From Streptomyces iranensis (lineage in GTDB: Bacteria > Actinomycetota > Actinomycetes > Streptomycetales > Streptomycetaceae): 64,000 nt of DNA. Under the pieces are notes generated by a model. The model was not told where the DNA came from. It did no database searches and worked only from the letters and a program-made list of their open reading frames with translations. Where the stretch lies: positions 186,001-250,000 of the forward strand of contig NZ_JAGGLR010000007.1 in assembly GCF_017874715.1 (NCBI RefSeq), given 5' to 3'. Below, piece by piece: positions 41,288 through 51,840 of this stretch (its first letter is position 1; each line of letters begins with the position of its first letter). The translations under genes were made by a program, and so were the position numbers.

Positions 41288-42352
41288 ATGAGGTTCATGC
41301 TGGATCAGGCGCAGACGGACTTCGGCCGCACCGTGGACCGGATGCTCGGCGGGGCCGACACGCCGCACGCCATCCGGGCCTGGGGGCGCGGCGAGCACGC
41401 GCCGGGGCGCGCGGTGTGGGGGCGGCTCGCCGACGCCGGAGTGACCGGGCTGGCCGTACCGCAGGCGTACGAGGGCGTCGGGCCGCTGCCCGTCGAGCTG
41501 AGCGTGGCGTACGTCGCGGCGGGACGGCACGCCGTGCCGGGGCCCCTGGCCGAGACGGCCGCCGCCGCGGTGCTGCTGGGGGCGCTCGCCGAGGGCGGCA
41601 CGGCGCGGAGCGGGCAGGTGGCCAAGGACTGGCTGCCCCGGATCGCCGACGGACGGGCGCTGGTGACGCTCGCGGCGGCCGACGGCGGGCCGTACGCGCT
41701 GGACGCGGACGCCGCAGACGCCGTCTTCGCCGTCGCGGGCGAGGAGCTGTGGCTGGCCCCGGGGCACGGGCCGGTCCAGCCCTCGTTCGACCCGGCCCGG
41801 CGGCTGGCCCGGCCGCTGCCCGGCGGTGAGTTGCTCGCCCGGGGCCCGGCCGTGGCCGCGGCCGCCGCACGCGCCGCGGACTGGGCCGCCTTCGCCACGG
41901 CCGCGCTGTCGCTCGGCGCCGGGCTCGCGCTGGTGGAGCGCACCGCGACGTACGTCGGACAGCGCACCCAGTTCGGCCGCCCGATCGGCTCGTTCCAGGC
42001 GGTGAAGCACCGGCTGGCGGACGCGCTCATCGGCCTGGAGTTCGCCCGGCCGCTGCTGTACGGAGCCGCGGTGGCGCTCGCGTCGGGGCCCGCGGACGGC
42101 GCACTCGCGTCGGGGCCCGCGGGCGGCGCGCTCGCGTCGGGGTCCACGGGCGGCGCCCGCGCGGAGGTCGCCGCGGCGAAGGTGGCCACCGGCGAGGCCG
42201 CGTACACGGCGGCGCGCACCGCCCTCCAACTGCACGGCGCGCTCGGCTACACCGACGAGTACGACCTCTCGCTGTGGATCCGCAAGGCCCGCGCCCTGCG
42301 CTCCGCCTGGGGCTCCCCGTCGGTTTGCCGCGCCCGCGTCCTCGCGCCCTGA
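41288..42352 (+). CDS. Acyl-CoA dehydrogenase, second subunit type
   Basis: 354 residues from the ATG at 41288. Shorter and more divergent than its neighbour; keeps TATYVGQRTQFGRPIGSFQAVKHRLAD and ALQLHGALGYTDEYDLSLWIRKA but lacks a convincing SEPxxGSD loop, as expected for the partner subunit of a heteromeric enzyme. Residues 263-289 are three perfect-to-near-perfect 9-residue repeats (ALASGPxxG), an in-frame 27-bp tandem repeat inserted in the C-terminal helical domain between two core helices. The pair probably acts in the KstR2-controlled pathway. Confidence 0.83.
   Translation: MRFMLDQAQTDFGRTVDRMLGGADTPHAIRAWGRGEHAPGRAVWGRLADAGVTGLAVPQAYEGVGPLPVELSVAYVAAGRHAVPGPLAETAAAAVLLGALAEGGTARSGQVAKDWLPRIADGRALVTLAAADGGPYALDADAADAVFAVAGEELWLAPGHGPVQPSFDPARRLARPLPGGELLARGPAVAAAAARAADWAAFATAALSLGAGLALVERTATYVGQRTQFGRPIGSFQAVKHRLADALIGLEFARPLLYGAAVALASGPADGALASGPAGGALASGSTGGARAEVAAAKVATGEAAYTAARTALQLHGALGYTDEYDLSLWIRKARALRSAWGSPSVCRARVLAP
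42074..42154 (+). repeat. In-frame 27-bp tandem repeat inside the acyl-CoA dehydrogenase gene
   Basis: Three units start at 42074, 42101 and 42128, each encoding ALASG followed by PADG, PAGG or STGG. High identity at DNA level indicates a recent expansion. Confidence 0.9.
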
Positions 42353-42410
42353 CCGGTCTTGATCCATGCTGTATCGACCCGTCAGTGAGCGAACAGCGAG
42401 GTATGCGCGG

Positions 42411-43415
42411 ATGCACCGGCCCCGGCCCACCCTGGAGAGCGTGGCGCGGCGCGCGGGTGTCTCGCGCGCCACCGTCTCCCGTGTCGTCAACGGCTCGACC
42501 AAGGTCGGCGAGGACAGCCGGGAGGCGGTCCTGAGCGCCATCCAGGAGCTGGGCTACATCCCCAACCAGGCGGCCCGCAGCCTGGTCACCCAGCGCACCG
42601 ACTCCTTCGCGCTGGTGCTCCCCGAGGAGCCGGGCCGGGTCTTCTCCGACGACCGGTTCTTCCCGGGCGTGGTGCGCGGGGTGAGCCAGGAGCTGGAGGC
42701 CGCGGACAAGCAGCTGGTGCTGATGATGGCCCGCTCCGCCGCCAGCCGCGACCGCATCGAGCGCTTCGCGCTGGCCCGCCACGTGGACGGGGTCATGGTC
42801 GCGTCGATGCACGGCGCCGATCCGCTGCCCGCCGCGCTGGCCCGGATGGGCATCCCGGTGGTCTGCAACGAACGGGTGCCGGGCCCGGCGTCGCCGCCGT
42901 ACGTGGGGGTGGACAACGCGGCGGGCGCGGCGCTGGCCGTGGAGCATCTGATCCGCTCCGGGCGTACCCGCGTCGCCACCGTCGCGGGCCCGCAGGACAT
43001 GGTCGCCGGAATGGACCGGCTGTCGGGCTACCGGGCGGCGCTGGACGGGTCACGGCTGGCGGCGCATGTCGCGGTCGGGGACTTCACCCAGGAGTCGGGG
43101 GCGGTCGCGATGCGGGAGCTGCTGGACCGGGAGCCGCGGCTGGACGGGGTGTTCGTGGCCTCCGACCTGATGGCGATCGGGGTGCTGCGGGCGCTGCGCC
43201 GGGCGGGCCGGCGGGTGCCGGACGACGTGGCGGTGGTCGGATTCGACGACATAGAGCCCGCGCGCTACACCGAACCCCCGCTGACCACCGTGCGCCAGCC
43301 GATAGCCGGCATCGGCCGCCGTCTGGCCCGCCAACTGCTGCGCCTGACCGCCGGGGAGAGCATCGAACCGGCGCTGGTCCTCCCCACGGAGCTGGTGATC
43401 CGCGAATCGGCGTAG
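42411..43415 (+). CDS. LacI family transcriptional regulator
   Basis: 334 residues from the ATG at 42411. Helix-turn-helix TLESVARRAGVSRATVSRVVNGSTKVGEDSREAV at 6-40, hinge, and effector domain with FALVLPEEPGRVFSDDRFFPGVVRGV, VGVDNAAGAALAVEHLI and VVGFDDIEPARYTEPPLTTVRQP. It stands alone after the acyl-CoA dehydrogenases; no carbohydrate gene is adjacent. It is clearly a paralogue of the 595-1635 regulator, with the same helix-turn-helix core, but no AGCGCT operator is seen nearby. Confidence 0.93.
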   Translation: MHRPRPTLESVARRAGVSRATVSRVVNGSTKVGEDSREAVLSAIQELGYIPNQAARSLVTQRTDSFALVLPEEPGRVFSDDRFFPGVVRGVSQELEAADKQLVLMMARSAASRDRIERFALARHVDGVMVASMHGADPLPAALARMGIPVVCNERVPGPASPPYVGVDNAAGAALAVEHLIRSGRTRVATVAGPQDMVAGMDRLSGYRAALDGSRLAAHVAVGDFTQESGAVAMRELLDREPRLDGVFVASDLMAIGVLRALRRAGRRVPDDVAVVGFDDIEPARYTEPPLTTVRQPIAGIGRRLARQLLRLTAGESIEPALVLPTELVIRESA

Positions 43416-43458
43416 CCGGGCGCGGGACGACGTCTCCGGCCGAGGGACGCCGGCACGG

Positions 43459-44202
43459 TCAGCCGCCGCCCGCGTATCGCGGCAGCCACGCCCGGAAGTC
43501 GCGTTCGAAGGCGTCGTAGCGGCGGCGCAGCTCCGCACCCGGCCAGTCCTCCGGCAGGAGCCGGCCGGGGAGGACGGGGTCGGCGAGGAGGTGGCGGAGG
43601 GCGGCGGCCGCGACGGTGAAGCGGTCGGCCGGTTCCTCCGCGTCGTCCAGCGCCGCGCCGAGCAGCCGGGCCTGGTGTGCCCAGCCGTCCAGGTCCCACA
43701 GGCGCGCGGCGAGCTCGGCCGGATCGCCCTCCGGCGCGCCGGTGAACCAGCCGCACTGCTCGGCGGCGACGTCCGGGCGCGGGTGGACGAGGTTGGCGGG
43801 GCGCATCCAGGTGCCCTCGCGCAGTTCGGCCAGGCGCAGGGTGGCCATGGCCTGGCGGAGGGCGGTGCGCTCGGCCGCCTCGCGCCGGTCGGAGGTGACG
43901 ATCGCGATCTCCCAGGCGCCGTCCCAACGGCGGGTGCGGGGGGCGCGGCTCTCGTCCTGTCGTGCCTGGCGGGCCAGCAGCCGGTCGGTGAGCCGGTAGG
44001 TGCCACCGCTCTGCTCCAGGTCACCGGCCGCGACCATCCGGGTGAGCGCGACCCGGATGGTGCCCTCGGCGGTGCCGAAGAGCGCGCCGACGCGCACCAG
44101 GGCGCGGGCGGGCAGCCGGGGCGGATGGAGGCCCAGCAGGGTACTGAGCACGACCGAGCGCGCGGTCAGCGGCCGCAGGGGGAGCGTTCCGGTGTCGTCC
44201 AT
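43459..44202 (-). CDS. PaaX family transcriptional regulator
   Basis: 247 residues. N-terminal winged helix (LTARSVVLSTLLGLHPPRLPARALVRVGALFGTAEGTIRVALTRMVAAGDLE), middle domain and C-terminal PaaX domain (LPEDWPGAELRRRYDAFERDFRAWL). PaaX represses phenylacetate genes in E. coli; actinomycetes have several with other targets. Here it is divergent from an AidB-like acyl-CoA dehydrogenase and a crotonase, and a 10-bp inverted repeat in the gap is the probable operator. The ligand is likely the acyl-CoA handled by these enzymes. Confidence 0.92.
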   Translation of the reverse strand: MDDTGTLPLRPLTARSVVLSTLLGLHPPRLPARALVRVGALFGTAEGTIRVALTRMVAAGDLEQSGGTYRLTDRLLARQARQDESRAPRTRRWDGAWEIAIVTSDRREAAERTALRQAMATLRLAELREGTWMRPANLVHPRPDVAAEQCGWFTGAPEGDPAELAARLWDLDGWAHQARLLGAALDDAEEPADRFTVAAAALRHLLADPVLPGRLLPEDWPGAELRRRYDAFERDFRAWLPRYAGGG

Positions 44203-44223
44203 GGTTACGCGAAACCCTACCCA

Positions 44224-44257
44224 TTACAATTCTTCGTCGCGCATACTAGAAGTGTAA
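44224..44257. promoter_or_regulatory. Inverted-repeat operator, probably for PaaX
   Basis: TTACAATTCT at 44224-44233 and AGAAGTGTAA at 44248-44257 are inverted repeats with one mismatch and a 14-bp spacer, in the 102-bp gap between the PaaX gene and the AidB-like gene. The tract is conspicuously A/T-rich for this genome. Confidence 0.72.
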
Positions 44258-44304
44258 GACCCGGCCGGACCCGGGAGACCACCACGAACGAGGAGATGTC
44301 TGCC

Positions 44305-45947
44305 ATGAGCGCTACGCACGAGGTCCTCAACCAGGCCCCGCCGCTCATCGGCTTCAGTACCGCGGACGACCCCGCCCTGCTCGAGGCCCTGCGGCGGCAC
44401 GGCGGCGACTGGGGCGAACAGGAGGTGCGGGAACTGGGCGCGCGAGCCGGTTCCGCGGAGGTGCAGGACTGGGCGCGGATGGCCGAGGAGCACCCCCCGG
44501 TGCTGCACACCCACGACCGCTACGGCCATCGCGTCGACGAGGTCGAGTACCACCCCGCCTACCACCAGCTGATGGAGGTCGCCGTGGCGAGCGGCCAGCA
44601 CGCGGCGGCGTGGAGCGAGACCCGCCCCGGCGCCCATCTGGTGCGGGCGGCCAAGTTCTACGCCTTCGCACAGGCCGAGCCCGGCCATGGCTGCCCGATC
44701 TCCATGACGTACGCCGCGGTCCCGGCACTGCGCGCCGAGCCGGAGCTCGCCGCCGTGTACGAACCGCTGCTCGCCGCCCGCAGCTACGACTTCGGGCTGC
44801 GCCCGCCGCTGGGCAAGCGGGGCCTGATCGCGGGCATGTCGATGACGGAGAAGCAAGGCGGCTCGGACGTGCGCGCCAACACCACCCGGGCCGTACCGGA
44901 CGGTGCGGGCCGATACGTGCTCACCGGCCACAAGTGGTTCACGTCCGCGCCGATGAGCGACGTCTTCCTCACACTGGCCCAGGCGGAGGAGGGCGTCACC
45001 TGCTTCCTGGTGCCCCGGGTGCTGCCGGACGGCGGCCGCAATCCGCTGCGGCTGATGCGGCTCAAGAACAAGCTGGGCAACCGGTCCAACGCGTCGGCCG
45101 AGATCGAGTACGAGTCCGCCCTCGCCTGGCGGGTCGGCGAACCGGGCCGCGGGGTGCGGACCATCGTGGAGATGGTCAACGTCACCCGGCTGGACTGCGT
45201 CATCGGTTCGGCGGCGGGCATGCGGGCCGGGCTGCGGCAGGCGCTGCACCACGCCGAGCACCGCCGGGCGTTCGGCGCCGAGCTGGTCGACCAGCCGCTG
45301 ATGCGCAATGTGCTCGCCGACCTGGCGGTCGAGTCGGAGGCGGCCACCACGCTCGCGATGCGGCTCGCGTCCGCTCTGGACCGCGCCGAGGCCGGGGACG
45401 AGAGCGAGGCGGCGCTGCGCAGGCTGGGGCTCGCGGTGAGCAAGTACTGGGTGTGCAAGCGCGGCGCCACCCACGCCGCCGAGGCCCTGGAGTGCCTGGG
45501 TGGCAACGGCTATGTGGAGGAGTCCGGGATGCCGCGCCTGTACCGCGAGGCGCCTCTGCTGTCGATCTGGGAGGGCTCGGGGAACGTCGCCGCGCTGGAC
45601 GTGCTGCGCGCGCTGGGCCGGGAGAACGGCGCCCTGGAGGCGTTCCTGGCCGAGGTCGACGCCGCGGCCGGGGCGGACGCCCGGCTGGACGCGGCCGTGG
45701 ACCGGCTGCGCGGGCTGCTGCCGCAGCTCACCGACCCCGAGCGGGCGCAGCTGCTGGCGCGCCGGGTGGCCGAGCAGATGACGCTGGTGCTCCAGGGCAG
45801 CCTGCTGGTGCGGTACAGCCATCCGGCGGTCGCCGACGCGTTCTGCGCCTCGCGGCTCGACGGGGACTGGGGGCACGCCTTCGGCACCCTGCCGCCCGGC
45901 ACCGACACCGGCCCGATCCTGGAGCGGGCCCGCCCGAAGGACGCGCG

Positions 45948-45951
<4 letters not shown>
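44305..45951 (+). CDS. AidB-like acyl-CoA dehydrogenase
   Basis: 548 residues from the ATG at 44305, with GAGGAG 9 nt upstream; the ATG at 44296 abuts that site. AidB/isovaleryl-CoA dehydrogenase layout: CPISMTYAAVPALR, GMSMTEKQGGSDVRANTT, GHKWFTSAPMSDVFL, RLKNKLGNRSNASAEIEYE and LYREAPLLSIWEGSGNVAALDVLRAL. AidB is linked to alkylation damage in E. coli; in actinomycetes such proteins often sit with crotonases and probably act on branched acyl-CoA. The next gene starts within its stop codon (GTGA). Confidence 0.88.
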
Positions 45952-46775
<824 letters not shown>

Positions 46776-46782
46776 CCGGCGC

Positions 46783-46821
46783 GCTCGGCTGACCGGGGCG
46801 GGCCGCCCCGGTCGGCCGAGC
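46783..46821 (+). terminator. Terminator hairpin after the crotonase gene
   Basis: GCTCGGC-T-GACCGGGGC folds against GCCCCGGTC-G-GCCGAGC with a single internal mismatch; no T run. Confidence 0.82.
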
Positions 46822-46946
46822 GGGCATGAGGGGAATGTCCTCGGCTAAACCTCGATGCGCCAATGTCAGCACCACCCATTCCCCTATTCGGGGGAATTCC
46901 TGTGGTCACACGGCTGGCGGGCGCCCGTTCGGCCGAATATCTCCTC

Positions 46947-47744
46947 GTGAAGCGATGGCAGCGCGTATGGCGTGCGGGGGTCCTGGCCACTGCCCTTGTC
47001 CTCACGTCGGCGGGGGCGACAGCCCTGGCCGACGAGGACGGTGACGGTCCGGCGAGCGCGCCCGCCTCCCCCCGGCCGACGGCCCATACCCGGTCCTGGG
47101 CCGGGGGCCCGGACGACGGACCGCTCGCCTCGGTGCGGATCCGGATCGGTCCGGGCCTGTGCGTATGCGTCGCCGCCTCGGCGGGCCCGGTCGGCCTCGT
47201 CGCCCGATACGGCTGGTGTCCCAAACCACCCAAGCCGACGCCGACCCCTACGCCCACTCCTACGCCGACGCCCACTCCTACGCCGACGCCGACGCCGACG
47301 CCGTCGCCGACTCCTACGCCCACCCCGACGCCGACGCCGACGCCGTCCTCGACGCCCACCCCCAGCCCGTCCGCCACGCCGAGCCGTACGCCCACACCCA
47401 CGCCGACCCCCACTCCTCCCCCCACCCCGACGCCGCGGGCCCCCTCCCCCACGCCCGCTCCGCGGCTCCCCGCGCCGGGGCCCACCCGCGCGCCCGCGCT
47501 GCCGCTGCCGCCGTCCCCGCCCTCGCGTACCCAGCCTCCGGCATCGCCCCCCGCGCCGGCTCCCGCACCGACCAGGACCCGGGCCGTCGAGATGCACGCG
47601 TATGAGAAACCCGCGCGCAAGAAGCCCGACAACGGGACCTCCTTGGTCACCTTCACTCTGCTGCTCACCGCGCCCGCGGTCCTCGCGGCCGCCGCTCTCC
47701 GTCCGCGTTCGCGCTCCGGCGCGCGCGGCGGGCGGCGCGGCTGA
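46947..47744 (+). CDS. Secreted, membrane-anchored Pro-Thr-rich protein
   Basis: 265 residues from a GTG at 46947 chosen because it gives a good Sec signal (VKRWQRVWRAG, hydrophobic to ALA). After a short globular part with CVCVAASAGPVGLVARYGWC there is a stretch of about 100 residues made of Pro-Thr and Pro-Ser pairs encoded by a CCGACG/CCTACG microsatellite, then a C-terminal helix (LVTFTLLLTAPAVLAAAAL) and Arg tail. No LPxTG or LAxTG sortase site was found, so it is held by the helix. Such PT stretches span the cell wall. The DUF4239 gene follows after 34 bp. Confidence 0.75.
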   Translation: MKRWQRVWRAGVLATALVLTSAGATALADEDGDGPASAPASPRPTAHTRSWAGGPDDGPLASVRIRIGPGLCVCVAASAGPVGLVARYGWCPKPPKPTPTPTPTPTPTPTPTPTPTPTPSPTPTPTPTPTPTPSSTPTPSPSATPSRTPTPTPTPTPPPTPTPRAPSPTPAPRLPAPGPTRAPALPLPPSPPSRTQPPASPPAPAPAPTRTRAVEMHAYEKPARKKPDNGTSLVTFTLLLTAPAVLAAAALRPRSRSGARGGRRG

Positions 47745-47778
47745 CGGCCCACCGCCGAACCGCTTGGGAGGTTCATCC

Positions 47779-48549
47779 ATGCCCGAATGGCTGATTATGA
47801 CCCTGGTGATGGCCGGGACCTGCGCGGTCGTGGTGACCGGGGCGGTCCTCAACTCCCGCAGACTCGGGGAGGAGGACGATCCGGACGAGACCCCCGATGT
47901 CCTCGACTACATGATCATGATGATCGGCGTGGTCTACGCGATCGTGCTGGGCCTGGCCATCGCCGGTGTCTGGGAGGCGCGCTCCGCCGCGCAGGACGGG
48001 GTCCGTACGGAGGCGCAGGCGCTGCACGAGGTGGCCGAGCGGGCGAGCGTCTACCCCGGCCCGGTGCGCGACCGCATCCGCGACGACGTGGACACGTATG
48101 TGGACCATGTGGTGCACACCGAGTGGAAGGTGATGATCGACAAGGGCGAGCTCACCGACCGCGGCACCGAGCTGCTGACCACCCTGCGCCGCGATGTCAC
48201 CCTCGCGGCCCCGCACAACGACCTCCAGTCGCAGGCGTATCAGCCGATGGTGGATCAGGTGGCCGCCGTGGACGACGCGCGTGGCGCCCGGCAGCAGAGC
48301 GCTGGGTCCACCATGCCCCCGCTGGTCTGGTTCGGCCTGGTGCTCGGCGCGGCGCTGGTGATCGGGCTGGTCTTCACCCTGCAGATCCGCCGCTCGCCCC
48401 GGGAGCTGATGCTCGCGGTGATGTTCACCGCGCTCATCGTCTTCCTGCTCTTCCTGGTGTGGGACTTCGACGAGCCCTTCGGACGGTCGGTCGGCGACTC
48501 GACCACGGCCTTCACCGATCTGTTCCCCAGCGCACGGGGAGAGTCTTGA
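47779..48549 (+). CDS. DUF4239 membrane protein
   Basis: 256 residues, GGGAGG ribosome site. Two N-terminal helices (LIMTLVMAGTCAVVVTGAVL and DYMIMMIGVVYAIVLGLAIAG), a helical loop of about 110 residues (WEARSAAQDGVRTEAQALHEVAERA) and two C-terminal helices. This matches DUF4239, also known as bestrophin-like in some annotations. Function unknown, possibly ion transport. It overlaps the end of the convergent P450 gene by 38 bp and is co-transcribed with the Pro-Thr-rich protein. Confidence 0.85.
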   Translation: MPEWLIMTLVMAGTCAVVVTGAVLNSRRLGEEDDPDETPDVLDYMIMMIGVVYAIVLGLAIAGVWEARSAAQDGVRTEAQALHEVAERASVYPGPVRDRIRDDVDTYVDHVVHTEWKVMIDKGELTDRGTELLTTLRRDVTLAAPHNDLQSQAYQPMVDQVAAVDDARGARQQSAGSTMPPLVWFGLVLGAALVIGLVFTLQIRRSPRELMLAVMFTALIVFLLFLVWDFDEPFGRSVGDSTTAFTDLFPSARGES

Positions 48550-49804
48550 GCCCGTTCTGGAAGTTGGAGGTGAGCCGCACCGGCTCACCGGCCCGGCGCA
48601 GCCCCGGCAGCCGGTCCAGGGCGGCGCGCAGCATGGCCCGCATCTGGACCCGGGCCAGATGCGCGCCCAGGCAGACATGCGGCCCGAAGCCGAAGCTCAG
48701 GTGGTCGTTGGGGGCGCGGGTGATGTCGAACCGGTCGGGGTCGGTGAAGACCGTCTCGTCGCGGTTGGCCGAGGCGTGGAAGACGACGACCTTCTCACCG
48801 CGCCGGATGAGCTGTCCGCCCAGCTCAACATCGCGGGTGGCGGTGCGCCGGAAGTCGATGACGGGCGGCCAGTAGCGCAGCATCTCCTCCACCGCGGAAC
48901 CGGTCAGCTCGGGCCGGTCGAGCAGCAGCCGCAGGCTCTCGGGGTGGTCGAGCAGGGTGAGCAGCCCGCCGGGGATGCCGTTGCGCAGCGTCTCGTTGCC
49001 CGCCACGGCGAAGAGGAAGAACATGTTCTCGAACTCGTCCCGGCTCAGCCCGCCCTCCCGCATCCGCGCCATCACACTGCCCGGCCGGGGCCGCTCGGCG
49101 AGTGCGTGGGCGTAGGCGAACATATCGGCCAGGGCCTCACGGGAGCGCGGGTTCATCGGCCGACCGTCGGGGCGGCGCGGCGCCGAGGACGGCCGGTGGG
49201 CGAGGGCGGCGCGCCCGATGGGGCTCAGCTCCTCGCGGGCCGCGGTGGACAGCCCGGCGTAGTCGGTGTCCTGGTAGCCGATGACCCTGCCGGCCCAGTC
49301 GAACAGCAGCCGCCGGTCGCTCTCGGGGACGCCCATCACCTGGGCGAGGGTCCAGACCGGCAGATCGGCGGCGAGCTCCACGAAGTCGGTCTCGCCGCGC
49401 CCCGCCACGGAGTCCACGAGCGCCGCCGCGCGCTCCTCGATGACCGCCTCCAGCTCCCGTACGGCGCGCGGGGTGAAGGCCGCGGAGACGATGCGGCGGC
49501 TGCGGGAGTGGTCGGGCGGGTCCTGGTTGAGCATCATCGCCCGCACGAACTCCAGGTCGGCGGGCGTGTCGGGGTCGCGGATCTGGGTGGCCCCGAGGTG
49601 GGAGGAGAAGACCTCGGGGGTGCGCAGGACGTGTTTGACGTCGGCGTGCCGGAACACCGCCCAGAAGCCGGGGCCGGCCGACCAGGCCCCGACCGCGGGT
49701 TCGTCGATCCGGCAGACGGGGCGGGTGACCCGCAATTCGCCGAACAGGGCGTACGGGACACCGGCGGTGTAGGTCTCGGGGAGGAACGCCTCGACAGGGT
49801 TCAC
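48512..49804 (-). CDS. Cytochrome P450 of the CYP125/124/142 type
   Basis: 430 residues. I-helix AVAGNETLRNGIPGG, ExxR as EEMLRYWPPVIDFRRTATRD, PERF region FTDPDRFDITR, and haem loop FGFGPHVCLGAHLARVQ with the Cys ligand. The AGNET-RN and FRRTAT signatures belong to the actinobacterial P450 group that oxidises terminal carbons of sterol side chains and branched lipids. Six kb from the KstR2-like locus, it could initiate side-chain breakdown of a sterol or isoprenoid. No ferredoxin or reductase gene is adjacent. The exact CYP family is not decided. Confidence 0.88.
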   Translation of the reverse strand: MNPVEAFLPETYTAGVPYALFGELRVTRPVCRIDEPAVGAWSAGPGFWAVFRHADVKHVLRTPEVFSSHLGATQIRDPDTPADLEFVRAMMLNQDPPDHSRSRRIVSAAFTPRAVRELEAVIEERAAALVDSVAGRGETDFVELAADLPVWTLAQVMGVPESDRRLLFDWAGRVIGYQDTDYAGLSTAAREELSPIGRAALAHRPSSAPRRPDGRPMNPRSREALADMFAYAHALAERPRPGSVMARMREGGLSRDEFENMFFLFAVAGNETLRNGIPGGLLTLLDHPESLRLLLDRPELTGSAVEEMLRYWPPVIDFRRTATRDVELGGQLIRRGEKVVVFHASANRDETVFTDPDRFDITRAPNDHLSFGFGPHVCLGAHLARVQMRAMLRAALDRLPGLRRAGEPVRLTSNFQNGLKTLPVRWGTDR

Positions 49805-49837
49805 AGCCGAGACCGTACGGCGCCGCCCTCCGGGCCC

Positions 49838-49973
49838 GTCAAGACACCCCGCGCGTCAGGACGCCCCGCGCGTGAGGACGCCCCGCGCATCAGGAGGCCC
49901 TGCCCATCAGGACGCCCTGCCCGTCACGGGGCCCCGCCCGTCAAAGGGCCCCGCCCGTCGCGAGGCCCTGAGC
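49838..49973. repeat. 17-bp tandem repeat, 8 copies
   Basis: Units begin at 49838 and every 17 bp after (GTCAGGACGCCCCGCGC type, diverging to GTCACGGGGCCCCGCCC). It lies between the P450 start and the metallophosphoesterase stop and would be in the P450 promoter region. Confidence 0.85.
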
Positions 49974-50011
49974 CACCGGGCCCCCCGAGCCCACCGGACA
50001 CCGCGCGGCCC

Positions 50012-50863
<852 letters not shown>

Positions 50864-50969
50864 TGTCTCTCCTGTCGTACGGTGGCGCTCATGACGCGGT
50901 CGCGGTGCGCGAGCACCGCGGGACGGGCCGGGTGATCACCGGACCGTCCCTGGCGCTAGCCTCGCAGAT

Positions 50970-51431
50970 GTGGTGGACAAACTCCCTCCGTCTTTTGAAC
51001 GGGGAACCGACGGACCGAAGGTCATCGTGGCCGGACTGGACGGTTCCGAATCCTCCTGGCGCGCCACGGCCTACGCCGCCGGGCTCGCTAGACGCCAGAA
51101 GGCGCTGCTGGTCGTGGTCTACATCCAGCCGGTGCTGGCCGCGGGGGCGGCCCTCGGGGCCTCGGTGGCCGACACCACGGGTGAGGTGGCCGAGGAGCTG
51201 ATGCGCGAGATGCGGGAGGCCACCGAGCGGCTGCGCGGCGTCTTCGAGGTGCGCTGGGAGTTCCACACCCACCGGGGCGATCCGTACAACGGACTGGCCC
51301 AGGCGGCCGATGAGCTGAAGGCCGACGCCGTGGTGGTGGGCGCGTCCGAGCAGGCCGGGCACCGCTTCGTCGGCTCGGTGGCCGTACGGCTGGTCAAGGC
51401 CGGGCGCTGGCCGGTCACCGTGGTGCCGTAA
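50970..51431 (+). CDS. Universal stress protein (UspA family)
   Basis: 153 residues starting at one of two adjacent GTGs at 50970/50973, with no ribosome site, possibly leaderless. Fold features: VIVAGLDGSESSWRATAYAAGLA at the N-terminus and DAVVVGASEQAGHRFVGSVAVRLVKAGRWPVTVVP at the end. The G-2x-G-9x-G(S/T) ATP loop is only partly kept (GASEQAG...VGS), so nucleotide binding is uncertain. A neat terminator follows. Confidence 0.88.
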   Translation: MVDKLPPSFERGTDGPKVIVAGLDGSESSWRATAYAAGLARRQKALLVVVYIQPVLAAGAALGASVADTTGEVAEELMREMREATERLRGVFEVRWEFHTHRGDPYNGLAQAADELKADAVVVGASEQAGHRFVGSVAVRLVKAGRWPVTVVP

Positions 51432-51456
51432 GGGCCGCCCGTCCGGCTCGCGGAGC

Positions 51457-51481
51457 GTGGCGCGGTGAGGCACCGCGCCAC
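51457..51481. terminator. Bidirectional terminator between Usp and dodecin genes
   Basis: GTGGCGCGGTG-AGG-CACCGCGCCAC, an 11-bp perfect stem with a 3-nt loop between convergent genes. Confidence 0.88.
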
Positions 51482-51496
51482 GTGCGTTCGAGCCCG

Positions 51497-51715
51497 TCAG
51501 GAAGTCGTGTCCTCGAGCCGGAATCCGAGCTTCAGCCCCACCTGGTAGTGCGCGATGCGCCCGCCTTCGAGATGCCCGCGGATCTCCGTGACTTCGAACC
51601 AGTCCAGTTCCCGAAGAGTCTTGGAAGCCCGGTCGACGCCGCTCCTGATCGCGTCGTCGATGCTCTCGGTGGACGAGCCGACGAGTTCCGTCACCCGGTA
51701 TATGTGACCGGACAT
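51497..51715 (-). CDS. Dodecin
   Basis: 72 residues with GAGGGGAG ribosome site. The sequence MSGHIYRVTELVGSSTESIDDAIRSGVDRASKTLRELDWFEVTEIRGHLEGGRIAHYQVGLKLGFRLE is a full-length dodecin: SSTESxxDAI, WFEV and the RGxxxxGxIxHYQVxLKVGFRLE end. Dodecins form 12-mers that store flavin or, in actinomycetes, FMN and CoA. Monocistronic. Confidence 0.95.
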   Translation of the reverse strand: MSGHIYRVTELVGSSTESIDDAIRSGVDRASKTLRELDWFEVTEIRGHLEGGRIAHYQVGLKLGFRLEDTTS

Positions 51716-51840
51716 GCGCCTCTCCCCTCAACAGGAATCCCCTCCACCGTGCACCGTGCGGGCTGCCCCCGCGACTTTACAACGTCATTCGGGAACGTCC
51801 GCGAACGCAAAGAAGCCCCGCCCGGCGCCACGGGGGTAGG

